A stretch of DNA of 64,000 nucleotides. Source: JALYUM01 sp036688685 (GTDB lineage Bacteria > Pseudomonadota > Gammaproteobacteria > Burkholderiales > Burkholderiaceae_D). The position numbers were made by a program, and so were the translations under genes. Of this stretch, positions 8,273 to 16,332 are shown piece by piece; the stretch's first letter is position 1; the number at the start of each line of letters is the position of its first letter. The DNA is taken from contig NZ_JAQQPS010000009.1 in the NCBI RefSeq assembly GCF_036688685.1, positions 167,587-231,586 of the forward strand, given 5' to 3'. A model generated the notes under the pieces. It saw nothing but the letters and a program-made list of their open reading frames with translations. It did not search any database and was not told the DNA's origin.

Positions 8273-9217
8273 TCAGTCGCTGCCGGGGCGGGGCAGCGCT
8301 GCCAGGAATGCCAGGTAATCGATCGCGCAGCGGCGCGGCGCCTCTACCATGGGCAGGTGGCCGATGCCGGGCATGCGGATCACGCGGCTGTTGGGCATGA
8401 TCGCCTGCAGCGCATCGGCGCCGGCCGCATTGTGGATCTGGTCCAGCGTGCCCCAGACGATCAGCGCCGGCGCTTCGATGCGGAAATAGCGCGCTTCCAG
8501 GAAGGGCGAATCCTGCAACTGGCGCATGACCCGCTGGTGCAGCTCGAAGTCGACCGCGCCGCGCAGCGCCAGGCGGCGGCGCGTGCTCGATGGCAGGAAC
8601 GGCGGGCGCGCGGTGGTGGCGATGAGCAAGCGCTCGAACGAGGCCAGGTCCTGCACCAGCCAGGGCATCAGACCGGTGGCCAGATACTGGCGTTCCAGGT
8701 CGCTGTTCAGGCCGGCAGCGGTGCCGGCGGCACTGAGCAGCCACAGGCTGGCGACCCGCTCCGGATAGCGTGCAGCAAACTCCGTGGCAATGAAGCCGCC
8801 CATCGAACTGCCGCCCAGGTGTACCCGGTCCAGACCCAGTTTATAGAGGAAAGCGTGCAGGTTGCTCGCCTGCGCGGCGATCGAATAGTCAGCATCGGGA
8901 TCGCGGCTTGCTTCGCCGAAGGCCGGCAAGTCCGGAATCACCACGTGGTAGTGCCGGGTCAGGTGGACGGCGAGGCGAATGAAGTTGTCCTTGTCGGCGC
9001 CAAAGCCGTGCACCAGAACGATGGTTTCGCCCCGGCCGCCTTCCAGATAGGGCATCTCTGCGCCCGGAATGCGGGCGCTGTCCCACGCCAGGCGGGCCAG
9101 GCGCCGCTCGATGGTCAGGCCGGCCAGGGCTGCCACGCCGGGGGCAAATTTATTCAGTCCATACACCGCGCCGATGAGGGCGAGGATAACCAGCAGGACG
9201 ACGTACAGGACCGTCAT
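8273..9217 (-). CDS. Membrane-anchored alpha/beta-fold hydrolase
   Basis: 314 residues. A hydrophobic helix (about residues 5-22) would anchor the protein in the inner membrane, and the rest is an alpha/beta hydrolase. The oxyanion strand reads VLVHGFGADKDNF, the nucleophile elbow GGSSMGGF carries the catalytic Ser near residue 138, GTLDQIH supplies the likely Asp, and GIGHLPMVEAP the catalytic His near 290. It probably acts as an esterase or lipase; membrane-anchored lipases of the Moraxella type look similar. The substrate cannot be read from the sequence. It stands alone, with flanking gaps of more than 110 bases. Confidence 0.85.
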   Translation of the reverse strand: MTVLYVVLLVILALIGAVYGLNKFAPGVAALAGLTIERRLARLAWDSARIPGAEMPYLEGGRGETIVLVHGFGADKDNFIRLAVHLTRHYHVVIPDLPAFGEASRDPDADYSIAAQASNLHAFLYKLGLDRVHLGGSSMGGFIATEFAARYPERVASLWLLSAAGTAAGLNSDLERQYLATGLMPWLVQDLASFERLLIATTARPPFLPSSTRRRLALRGAVDFELHQRVMRQLQDSPFLEARYFRIEAPALIVWGTLDQIHNAAGADALQAIMPNSRVIRMPGIGHLPMVEAPRRCAIDYLAFLAALPRPGSD

Positions 9218-9351
9218 CGTTGCGCCGCGATGGCGGGCAGGCGTGCTAACAGGAGGACGTAAACTGGCATGACATACTCTTGATGCGATGAATCCTGCAA
9301 GAATACTTCCTTTTAGTTCTATTCACCAAGCATTAAAGTGCCAGTGCCAAT

Positions 9352-10731
9352 TCATGCCAATGGCAGCGCCAGTTGCAGCAACAAGCCGCCCCCCTCGCGA
9401 TTGCGCACCGTCAGTTCGGCGCCATGCCGGCTGACGACGCGGTTCACGATGGCCAGTCCGAGCCCGGCGCCATTGGCCTGGCCGCGCGCGGTGTCCAATC
9501 GTGTAAACGGTTTTAATAATTGCTCAATCTGATCGCTTGGCACGCCGGTGCCGTGGTCCTGGATCGTGACCACGGCACGCTTGCCGTTGCCATTGACTTT
9601 GACGACGCAGCCGAAATCGAGTTCGACAACCTCAAGACCGGGTGTGGTGCCGTAGCGGCGCGCGTTTTCGACAATGTTATTGAGCACGCGACGCAAGTCG
9701 GTCGCGTTGCCGAGAACCGAAATATCGGGTGTGATGGCCGTCTTGACACGCATGCCCGGCATGCGCGCAGCTTCGCGCGCGCTGTCCTCGAGCAGTTCCG
9801 ACAGGTTCACCGGCACGAAACTGGAGGCGTCGGTCGGCTTGGCGTAGTCGAGGAACTGGCCGATGATGGCGTCCATCTGGGCGATATCCGATTGCATGCC
9901 TTCGCGCGCTTCGCGGTCGAGCGGGGCCATTTCCAGTTCCAGCTGCATGCGTGTGAGCGGCGTGCGCAGGTCGTGTGAGATGCCGGCCAAAATCACGGCG
10001 CGGTCTTTTTCGACCTGCGCCAGGTCTTCCACCATCTGGTTGAAACTGCGGTTCGCTTCGATGATCTCCTGCGATCCTTTTTCGGGCAGGCGCGCCGGTC
10101 GTTCGCCTTTTGCGATGGCGCGCGCGGCCGCGGTCAGACGCGCCAGCGGCAAATTCACCAGGCTCGAAATGAGCGCCGCGCCGAGTACCGACAACACGCC
10201 GACCACCCCGGCCCAACCGAGCCACTGCACGCCGGACAGACCGGACAGGCGCTCGCGCTCGAGCATCAGCCAGTATTCGTCTTCGTCGATCTTAAAACTG
10301 ATCCAGAACCCGGCGTTGCCGTTCACCCGGCTCGAAATGCGGGTGTCGGCGCCGAGTTTGCTGCGGATGCTGGCGGCGATCTCCGGCATCAAGGTATTCG
10401 CAGGGGGCGGTTCGATGGTGTCGGTCGGCTGCAGCGAAAAGATGCGGATGCCTTCGTTCGATACCAGCTCGATGAGCAGCTCGCGCCGCAGTTCGGGCGC
10501 GGAATGGGTCAGGGCCGCCTTGGTAATGGTGACGACCGAGACCACCAGTTCCGACGTCTGCTGGATCTGCGGCTCGCGCTGGACGCGATTGAGCATGCCG
10601 ATCCATGACGCCATGGACAGCATCGTCAGCACCGACAGCATGAAGAAGGTGCGCCAGAACAGGCCGCTGCGGAACCAGTTGCGGCGCTCCGACAGCGCCG
10701 GAAAGCCGAATGCGTTGAGCCTCGCACCCAC
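9352..10731 (-). CDS. envZ: Osmosensory-type histidine kinase, EnvZ family
   Basis: A 459-residue inner-membrane sensor kinase. Transmembrane helices at about residues 25-46 and 172-195 enclose a roughly 125-residue periplasmic domain. A HAMP linker follows, then the HisKA box AGISHDLRTPLTRMQLELEM with the phosphoaccepting His near 256, the N box LNNIVENARRYG, and the G boxes DHGTGVP and GAGLGLAIV. The start is GTG, sharing one base with the TAG stop of ompR (TAGTG), so translation is coupled. It would autophosphorylate in response to envelope or osmotic conditions and phosphorylate the OmpR protein encoded just upstream. The family is secure; the actual stimulus is inferred from E. coli. Confidence 0.9.
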   Translation of the reverse strand: MGARLNAFGFPALSERRNWFRSGLFWRTFFMLSVLTMLSMASWIGMLNRVQREPQIQQTSELVVSVVTITKAALTHSAPELRRELLIELVSNEGIRIFSLQPTDTIEPPPANTLMPEIAASIRSKLGADTRISSRVNGNAGFWISFKIDEDEYWLMLERERLSGLSGVQWLGWAGVVGVLSVLGAALISSLVNLPLARLTAAARAIAKGERPARLPEKGSQEIIEANRSFNQMVEDLAQVEKDRAVILAGISHDLRTPLTRMQLELEMAPLDREAREGMQSDIAQMDAIIGQFLDYAKPTDASSFVPVNLSELLEDSAREAARMPGMRVKTAITPDISVLGNATDLRRVLNNIVENARRYGTTPGLEVVELDFGCVVKVNGNGKRAVVTIQDHGTGVPSDQIEQLLKPFTRLDTARGQANGAGLGLAIVNRVVSRHGAELTVRNREGGGLLLQLALPLA

Positions 10732-11501
10732 TAGCGTGGCTGGCCTTCAGGGATAAAGACATAGCCCAGGCCCCAGACGGTCTGGATGTACAGCGGCGAC
10801 GATGGATCGGGTTCGATCAGTTTGCGCAGGCGTGAAATTTGCACATCAAGGCTGCGGTCGAACACTTCGTATTCGCGCCCGCGCGCCAGTTCCATCAGCT
10901 TTTCGCGAGACAGCGGCTGGCGTGCATGGCGCGCAAACACTTTCAGTACCGAGAATTCGCCGGTGGTCAGCGGGACGGTCTCGCCGGCTTTTTTGAGTGT
11001 GCGCGTGCCGAGGTCGAGGACGAACTGGCCGAACTCGAAACTTTGCGGCGTTTCGGATGGCGCGCCGGGGATTTCGTCCGGTCCCTTGCGGCGCAGGACG
11101 GCGCCGATGCGGGCCACCAGTTCGCGCGGGTTGAACGGTTTGGGCAGGTAGTCGTCGGCGCCCATCTCCAGTCCGACGATGCGGTCGACGTCTTCGCCTT
11201 TGGCTGTCAGCATGATGATCGGGGTCTGGTCGCCGGCGCCGCGCAGGCGGCGGCAGATCGACAGGCCGTCTTCTCCAGGAAGCATCAGGTCCAGCACCAG
11301 CAGGTCGTAGCGCTCGCGCAGCCACAGTTTGTTCATGGCCGGCGCGCTCTCCGCGGTAACCACCGCGAAGCCTTGCTCGGTCAGGTAACGCCGCAACAGG
11401 TCACGCAGGCGCACATCGTCGTCGACGACCATGATCTTCGCGGTGGGAGTGGCCGGAACATTGCCCGGAGTGTTGTTGCCCGTAGTCGGAGTCGGATTCA
11501 T
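10731..11501 (-). CDS. ompR: OmpR-family response regulator
   Basis: 256 residues: an N-terminal receiver domain (KIMVVDDDVRLRDLL, phosphoacceptor Asp in LLVLDLMLPGEDG, Lys in LTAKGED) and a C-terminal winged helix (LTTGEFSVLKVFARHARQPLSREKLMELARGREYEVFDRSLDVQISRLRKLI region). ATG 11501 is chosen because an upstream extension to 11690 is unlike the family. Even so, about 23 Pro/Thr-rich residues precede the receiver. It is encoded immediately upstream of envZ with a one-base overlap. It is divergent from a small exported protein, with a 248-base shared regulatory region (11502-11749) in which I could not place clear promoter boxes. Confidence 0.93.
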   Translation of the reverse strand: MNPTPTTGNNTPGNVPATPTAKIMVVDDDVRLRDLLRRYLTEQGFAVVTAESAPAMNKLWLRERYDLLVLDLMLPGEDGLSICRRLRGAGDQTPIIMLTAKGEDVDRIVGLEMGADDYLPKPFNPRELVARIGAVLRRKGPDEIPGAPSETPQSFEFGQFVLDLGTRTLKKAGETVPLTTGEFSVLKVFARHARQPLSREKLMELARGREYEVFDRSLDVQISRLRKLIEPDPSSPLYIQTVWGLGYVFIPEGQPR

Positions 11502-11749
11502 ATTGCTGTCAAGTTTGTCAGATTCATATCGGTTATGGTAACGTCTTATCGCTCGCAACGGCAGCCAATTCGCGCCGAGTTGCCAGCCATTACACCTTGT
11601 TACAAACTTTACCCAATCAGGCTTACACCTCAAAACGATCGCCCGTACACTGGGATCCAGCCGAAGAGAAGCGTGTTTATCAAGTTCCATGCAGGCGTCA
11701 AGTGCATAGAGCTTATCCGTTTATCGGCCATCGCGGAAGAGGAGTACTT

Positions 11750-12157
11750 ATGAATAACGACCACACCGGAGTGACTGCATCAGTACGCGCGAATGTGTGT
11801 GGCCGTGTTGCGTCAGTTGGACGTGCGCGTCGTGTCGGTTTGGCGTGCGTGCTCGCTTTCAGCGCATTGAGCGCGCTGGGCGCGGTCCAGGCCCAGGACC
11901 GGAGCGGTTTTCGCAAGGAAGACTTGCCGCAGCAGCGCGATGAGCGAGGCGAGCGCAATGGGCGCCAGGACCAGCGCCAGGACGCCCCGCGCTTCGAGTT
12001 GCGCGACCGTGCTGATGACGCCCATCGCCAGCAGCAGGAACGCAGCGCCGAAGCACAGCGCCGCAGCGGGCGCATGACACCGGACGAGCGGCGCGACCTG
12101 CGCCGCCAGATCAACGAAGCCGGGGTTGACTTGTACCCGAATACGCCGCGCCGCTAG
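11750..12157 (+). CDS. Small exported Arg/Gln/Asp-rich protein
   Basis: 135 residues. The start at ATG 11750 is supported by an AGAGGAG ribosome site 5-10 bases upstream; the longer open frame lacks one. A signal peptide (VGLACVLAFSALSALGAVQA) is followed by a highly charged, low-complexity Arg/Gln/Asp region predicted to be disordered. It ends in a more conserved-looking segment, RMTPDERRDLRRQINEAGVDLYP. Similar exported proteins with a C-terminal ERRxLRR..I..AG..xYP pattern occur in Burkholderiales, but I know of no function. It is divergent from ompR, so envelope-stress control is possible, though unproven. Confidence 0.7.
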   Translation: MNNDHTGVTASVRANVCGRVASVGRARRVGLACVLAFSALSALGAVQAQDRSGFRKEDLPQQRDERGERNGRQDQRQDAPRFELRDRADDAHRQQQERSAEAQRRSGRMTPDERRDLRRQINEAGVDLYPNTPRR

Positions 12158-12406
12158 CCTGTTCCGTTAGAACTCTTTGCCGCCGCCAGCGCCCCACCGG
12201 GCCCGGCGGCGGTGTCGCATTTGCCACAATCTCGTCGATTGCGCCAGCGCCACACTGCAATGTTGTGCTGCGTGTCTCATGGTGCCCGCGTTTTGATTAC
12301 AAATAGTTTATTTAACAGGGACAACATGCTACGCTGAAAGTAACCATGTCCCGAGCGCATCCTTGGCACGGGCCCATTGCAAACATGTTCTCCCTGGAGT
12401 CTCGTT

Positions 12407-14293
12407 GTGTCGACTGAATTTGCTGTTGCTCCCCCTGAACCGACCGTCGCCGCGGCATCTGCCGGCGTTGCCCATGGCAGCATCGTGCAGCGCGATGGTG
12501 CGGTGTATGCGGACCCGATGTCTGGTGGCGCGGTGCTGCTGGCCGATATTGACCGCCTGATCCAATCCGGCCGCTATTTCACCGGGCTCGATTACGCGGT
12601 ACTGATGCGGCTGCTGTACGGGGTCGGCCCGGAACTGGCGCGCATGGCGGGCGCCGACACCCTGGTCCCGTTTGCCACCGGGATTGCCAGCTTCGATCCG
12701 GCGCGTCGCGGCCTCTACCGCGACCCGCGCATCCGCGACGGCGTGGCCGACTACACCTTCGAACCGGTGTTCGCCTACAGTGCCACCAGTCCTGGCCAGC
12801 CAGCTCCGGCGCGCCTGGACATCGACGAGTTTGTGGCCCACCTGTGGGGCAAGGGCGTGCGCTTCGGCATTGATCTAGGCGCCGTGCGCGCCGCGCTCGC
12901 CAGCGAAGGCGCGGCCGGGCTGGTACTGGTGGCGAGCCGCCTGGCGCCGGCACCCGGGGTCGATGCCCAGATCGTCGAAGTCTCCAGCGACCTGCATCGC
13001 AGCGACGCACCACGACAGATGGCCAACGGCAAGCTCGATCTGATGTCGTTCCAGAACCGCTTCCCGCAAATCAAGCCGGGCATGCGCCTGCTGAAAAAAC
13101 AGCCGGCCCAGCCCGGGACGCGCGGCCTGGAGCTGTCGGGTGCGCCGATTGCCGCGCCCGTGCCTGCCGATGTCGAACTGGGGCCGATGGCCGGCAGCGG
13201 CACTCTGGTCGAGCGCACTGGCGGCGGCGAATTTCTGGTGGCGCAGCGCCCCGGTTTTTTGAATGTCGATCCGGCCACTCAACAAATCTCGATCGACGCC
13301 AAGATCATCAGCCGGGACGGCGTCAGTTCGCGCACCACCGGCAACCTGCAGCTGACCGGCGACTACGAAGAATTCGGCGAAGTGCAGGAGATGCGCGTCA
13401 TCGAAGGCGAGGGCATCACGATTCACGCCGACGTGTTCGGCAAGATCATTTCGCGCGGCGGCCTGGTTTTACTCAATCGTAACCTGGTCGGCGGCAGCGC
13501 CACCAACAAGCGCGGCGACATCACCATCGAAGGCGTGGCATCGGGCGCGGTGATCCAGGCCAAAGACGGCACCGTCACCCTGCAGCGCGCTGAGAACTGC
13601 GTCATTTCCGGCACCCGCGTGCGGGTCGGGCATGCGGTGAACTGCGAAATCATCGGCAACGAAGTGAGCGTCGGCCAGGCCGAAGGCTGCGCGCTGGCCG
13701 GGCGCCAGGTCACGGTCGAATCGAGCGCGCCGCGGCGCGACAGCGAAATGCTGGTGCTGGCGCTGTGGCCCGATTGCGCGAAGATCGATGAAGTCATCGC
13801 GCAGGTAGGCGTGCGCGTGCAGCAGTTCGCCGAGCGCGCGGCCCAATGCAAGGCCGAAGTGGAACGCATGACCGGCGAGCCGGAGGTGCGCCGCTACGTG
13901 ACGCTGGCCTCGAAGGTGCGCAAGAACGAGATCACCTTGACCGCCGAGCAGCTGCCGACGTTCCAGCAAATGGCGATCGCGGTGGGCCCGCAACTGAAAG
14001 CCATCGGCAAGGTCTCGCTCGATGCCAAGGCTGCGGAGACCGAGCAGCAGGCGGGCCAGGCCCTGATCGACAAGTTGATTCAGCAGCGCACCGACAGCAA
14101 CCTGGTCTCGTCGGTGAAAATCGGCGAACTGCGGGGCGATACCCAGGTGCGCACGCTGCCGTTCAGTCCGGACGGCTCACGTGCCTACGACCTGTCGCCG
14201 CGCGACATCAAGACGCGCCTGCGCACGGCGGCGTTGTCGGCGCTGTTATACGGAGGAAGTAGTGGGGCGTTCGACTGGACCAGCGCGACCTGA
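12407..14293 (+). CDS. FapA/DUF342 family protein
   Basis: 628 residues. The GTG at 12407 is preceded by GGAG at 12396-12399 with 7-base spacing, favouring it over the upstream ATG. The N-terminal third is a poorly conserved alpha/beta region. The middle (residues about 285-430) is a run of Gly/Val-rich beta-helix rungs (GDYEEFGEVQEMRVIEGEGITIHADVFG region, then NCEIIGNEVSVGQAEGC), characteristic of DUF342. The C-terminal part is helical (KIDEVIAQVGVRVQQFAERAAQ). Members called FapA have been linked to polar localisation and flagellar or type IV pilus control in Vibrio. That role is plausible in this motile organism but is not shown by its neighbours. Confidence 0.8.
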   Translation: MSTEFAVAPPEPTVAAASAGVAHGSIVQRDGAVYADPMSGGAVLLADIDRLIQSGRYFTGLDYAVLMRLLYGVGPELARMAGADTLVPFATGIASFDPARRGLYRDPRIRDGVADYTFEPVFAYSATSPGQPAPARLDIDEFVAHLWGKGVRFGIDLGAVRAALASEGAAGLVLVASRLAPAPGVDAQIVEVSSDLHRSDAPRQMANGKLDLMSFQNRFPQIKPGMRLLKKQPAQPGTRGLELSGAPIAAPVPADVELGPMAGSGTLVERTGGGEFLVAQRPGFLNVDPATQQISIDAKIISRDGVSSRTTGNLQLTGDYEEFGEVQEMRVIEGEGITIHADVFGKIISRGGLVLLNRNLVGGSATNKRGDITIEGVASGAVIQAKDGTVTLQRAENCVISGTRVRVGHAVNCEIIGNEVSVGQAEGCALAGRQVTVESSAPRRDSEMLVLALWPDCAKIDEVIAQVGVRVQQFAERAAQCKAEVERMTGEPEVRRYVTLASKVRKNEITLTAEQLPTFQQMAIAVGPQLKAIGKVSLDAKAAETEQQAGQALIDKLIQQRTDSNLVSSVKIGELRGDTQVRTLPFSPDGSRAYDLSPRDIKTRLRTAALSALLYGGSSGAFDWTSAT

Positions 14294-14302
14294 TGCTATT
14301 TG

Positions 14303-14701
14303 CTAGTCGCTGACCTTGCCGCGCAGGGCCTTCACCTGCCCATCCTTGGTTTTTCCGTCCAGCCGCCGGCGCTGCGACGAACGGGTGGGCCGCGTGGCGC
14401 GCCGCAGCAGCGGCACCACCGCCGCCGCATCGATCAACACCTGCAGCCGGGCCAGCGCGTCGGCCTTGTTCTGCTCCAGGCTGCGCGATTGCTGTGCCTT
14501 GAGCACCAGCACGCCGTCCTGCGTTACGCGGCTGTCGGCGAGGCGCAACAGGCGCTCCTTCACCGCAGCCGGCAGCGACGACGCGTTGATGTCGAAGCGC
14601 GCATGCACCGCACACGATACCTTGTTGACGTTCTGGCCGCCCGGACCCTGGGCCCGGATGGCGGACAGTTCGACTTCGGCAGGATTCAGGAACACCGTCA
14701 C
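14303..14701 (-). CDS. arfB: Ribosome-rescue peptidyl-tRNA hydrolase ArfB
   Basis: 132 residues. ArfB (YaeJ) enters stalled ribosomes lacking a stop codon and hydrolyses the peptidyl-tRNA. The GGQ catalytic motif lies in RAQGPGGQNVNK at residues 17-26, near the N-terminus as expected. The C-terminal tail is strongly basic (RRATRPTRSSQRRR) and would occupy the empty mRNA channel. The start is GTG 14701, overlapping the TGA of the HDOD gene (GTGA), so the two are translationally coupled. A longer frame running upstream to 15163 is only the antisense of the HDOD gene and is rejected. Confidence 0.92.
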   Translation of the reverse strand: MTVFLNPAEVELSAIRAQGPGGQNVNKVSCAVHARFDINASSLPAAVKERLLRLADSRVTQDGVLVLKAQQSRSLEQNKADALARLQVLIDAAAVVPLLRRATRPTRSSQRRRLDGKTKDGQVKALRGKVSD

Positions 14702-15741
14702 GGCAGGACTTCGGGCGGCGGCGCCAGCGCCGCCGACAGGCGTGGCGCATACGCCGGCAAGCCGGCAAACAGCGCCGGGTCGGCATGGCCCAGGCGGCCG
14801 TGCGCGATCAGCTCGCGCACCTTGTCGAGGTAATCGCTCAGGGTCAGGAGCTGGCCCAGCGGCGACAGTTGCGCACCTTTTTGCAGGCCTTCCTGCTCGG
14901 CCAGCGCGCGCGTGACGTTCTCCGGGAAGTGCCACTCGCGCCCGATGCTGCAGGTCAGCGCGCGCGCGTCGCGCACCAGCTGCGCACAAAACAGTTCGGC
15001 GCCGAGCGAAGGATCGTTCCTGGCCACCTGATCCAGCACGCGCAGTGCGACGATCATGCCGACGTTCTGCACCAGGCCGGCCAGGAAGGCCTCGAACGGG
15101 TCGATGCCCAGCTCTTCGGCCAGTGCGCGGTTGGCAGCCGCGCAGCGTTCGGCGTGCTCCCACAGGCGCGGCGCCAGGCTGCGCGTGTAATGCCCGGACT
15201 GCATGTCGATGATGGGGCGGAAAGCGACGCTGGTGATCAGCTGGCGCAAGCCTTCCTGGCCGATCAGCATCACCGCGTGCTCGACGCTGGTGATGCTGTT
15301 CGCCGTGCCCTGGTAGGCCGTATTGGCCAGCCGCACCACGGCGGCGACCAGCACCACGTCGCTGGAAATGGTGCGCGACAGCGCGGCGCCCGAAAACGTG
15401 TCGCTGCGCAGGCTTTGCAGCAGCTGCGGAATCAGCCCGGGCATGCGCCGCACCAGCGCCGCGCCGGACTGCTGGGAGGAAACGATGGCGGCGAGTGCGT
15501 CCAGCGCCTGGCTTTCCAGCGGCGACAGGTCGAGGCCGCTTTCTTCGGTGCGTTCGAACAGCCAGCTGTCATACACGCTATTGACACGGTCGGCCTGCTC
15601 GAACGACACCAGGCGCCGAACGGGTCGCGCAGTCGCCGACGGCGGCGCTTTACTAACAGCAGGGCCAGGCGCAGGGTGCCGTGCCGGAGCCGCGGCGCTA
15701 CGCGCCGGGCCATTGAACAACTGCTGCAACCACTTGAACAT
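14698..15741 (-). CDS. HDOD-domain signalling protein
   Basis: 347 residues. After a Pro/Ala-rich N-terminus (about 1-65) comes an HDOD domain, a catalytically inactive HD-type fold. It is recognisable from LIPQLLQSLRSDTFSGAALSRTISSDVVLVAAVVRLAN, then the TSVEHAVMLIGQEGLRQL block and EAFLAGLVQNVGM. HDOD proteins bind partners in c-di-GMP, chemotaxis and stress signalling; no partner is defined here. It overlaps arfB by 4 bases downstream and is divergent from a CheW-like gene (128-base gap), so a link to chemotaxis signalling is plausible. Confidence 0.87.
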   Translation of the reverse strand: MFKWLQQLFNGPARSAAAPARHPAPGPAVSKAPPSATARPVRRLVSFEQADRVNSVYDSWLFERTEESGLDLSPLESQALDALAAIVSSQQSGAALVRRMPGLIPQLLQSLRSDTFSGAALSRTISSDVVLVAAVVRLANTAYQGTANSITSVEHAVMLIGQEGLRQLITSVAFRPIIDMQSGHYTRSLAPRLWEHAERCAAANRALAEELGIDPFEAFLAGLVQNVGMIVALRVLDQVARNDPSLGAELFCAQLVRDARALTCSIGREWHFPENVTRALAEQEGLQKGAQLSPLGQLLTLSDYLDKVRELIAHGRLGHADPALFAGLPAYAPRLSAALAPPPEVLP

Positions 15742-15869
15742 CGTTATCGTTCCTATTTAGTATGTGAACCATTGTATCTGCTCCATTCGCTCTTGGAAAC
15801 TTTGAGCCTCGTCAAACCGTGGGTATACGCCGCCCTTACGATGGCAGATGCAAATGGGAGGGGCGCGCC

Positions 15870-16328
15870 ATGTCAATTGACAATACACAAGCGTTTTTGA
15901 GTTTCACCCTGGGCGGACAGGAATATGGCCTGGACGAGCGCCAGGTGCGCGAGCTATGCCAGTTCGATGCGCTCGACCGCTTCGCTGACGGCACGCAGGT
16001 GGTGCCGGGGGTGGGCCGCGCGCGCGGCGTCATCATGCCGATCGTCGACATGCGCGCCGCCTTTGCCGGCCACCCGCTCCCGTATGACCCGAACAGCGAG
16101 GTGATTATCCTGACGCTGTCGCACTGCGTCATGGCGATGGTGGTGGAGCGGGTCAACGGCGTGGTGTCGCTGCGTGCCGACCAGATCCGGGCGGTGCCGT
16201 GCTGCGACGGCACGGCGCCGGCCGACTACCTGCTGGGACTGGGCGAAGTGGACGGGCGGCGCCTGATCCTGGTCGACATCGACCGCCTGATGGCGATCGG
16301 CCGCCACAAGACCGACTGCCTGGTGTGA
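15870..16328 (+). CDS. Stand-alone CheW-like coupling protein
   Basis: 152 residues forming one CheW domain: AFLSFTLGGQEYGLDERQVRELC, then GRARGVIMPIVDMRAAF and YLLGLGEVDGRRLILVDIDRL, the usual two-barrel signature. ATG 15870 has a strong GGGAGGGG ribosome site. CheW proteins bridge chemoreceptors and CheA. This one is 25 kb from the main chemotaxis cluster and differs in sequence from the clustered CheW (for example LCQFDALDRF in place of the EIRGYEAVTRI element), so it may serve a separate receptor or compete in the array. The downstream ABC-F gene converges on it with 4 bases between the stops. Confidence 0.88.
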   Translation: MSIDNTQAFLSFTLGGQEYGLDERQVRELCQFDALDRFADGTQVVPGVGRARGVIMPIVDMRAAFAGHPLPYDPNSEVIILTLSHCVMAMVVERVNGVVSLRADQIRAVPCCDGTAPADYLLGLGEVDGRRLILVDIDRLMAIGRHKTDCLV

Positions 16329-16332
16329 AAAC

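Noticed and set aside
12180..12212. CCGCCGCC/GGCGGCGG hairpin as a terminator after the small exported gene
   Set aside because: There is a stem but no T-run, and such GC repeats are common in this genome.
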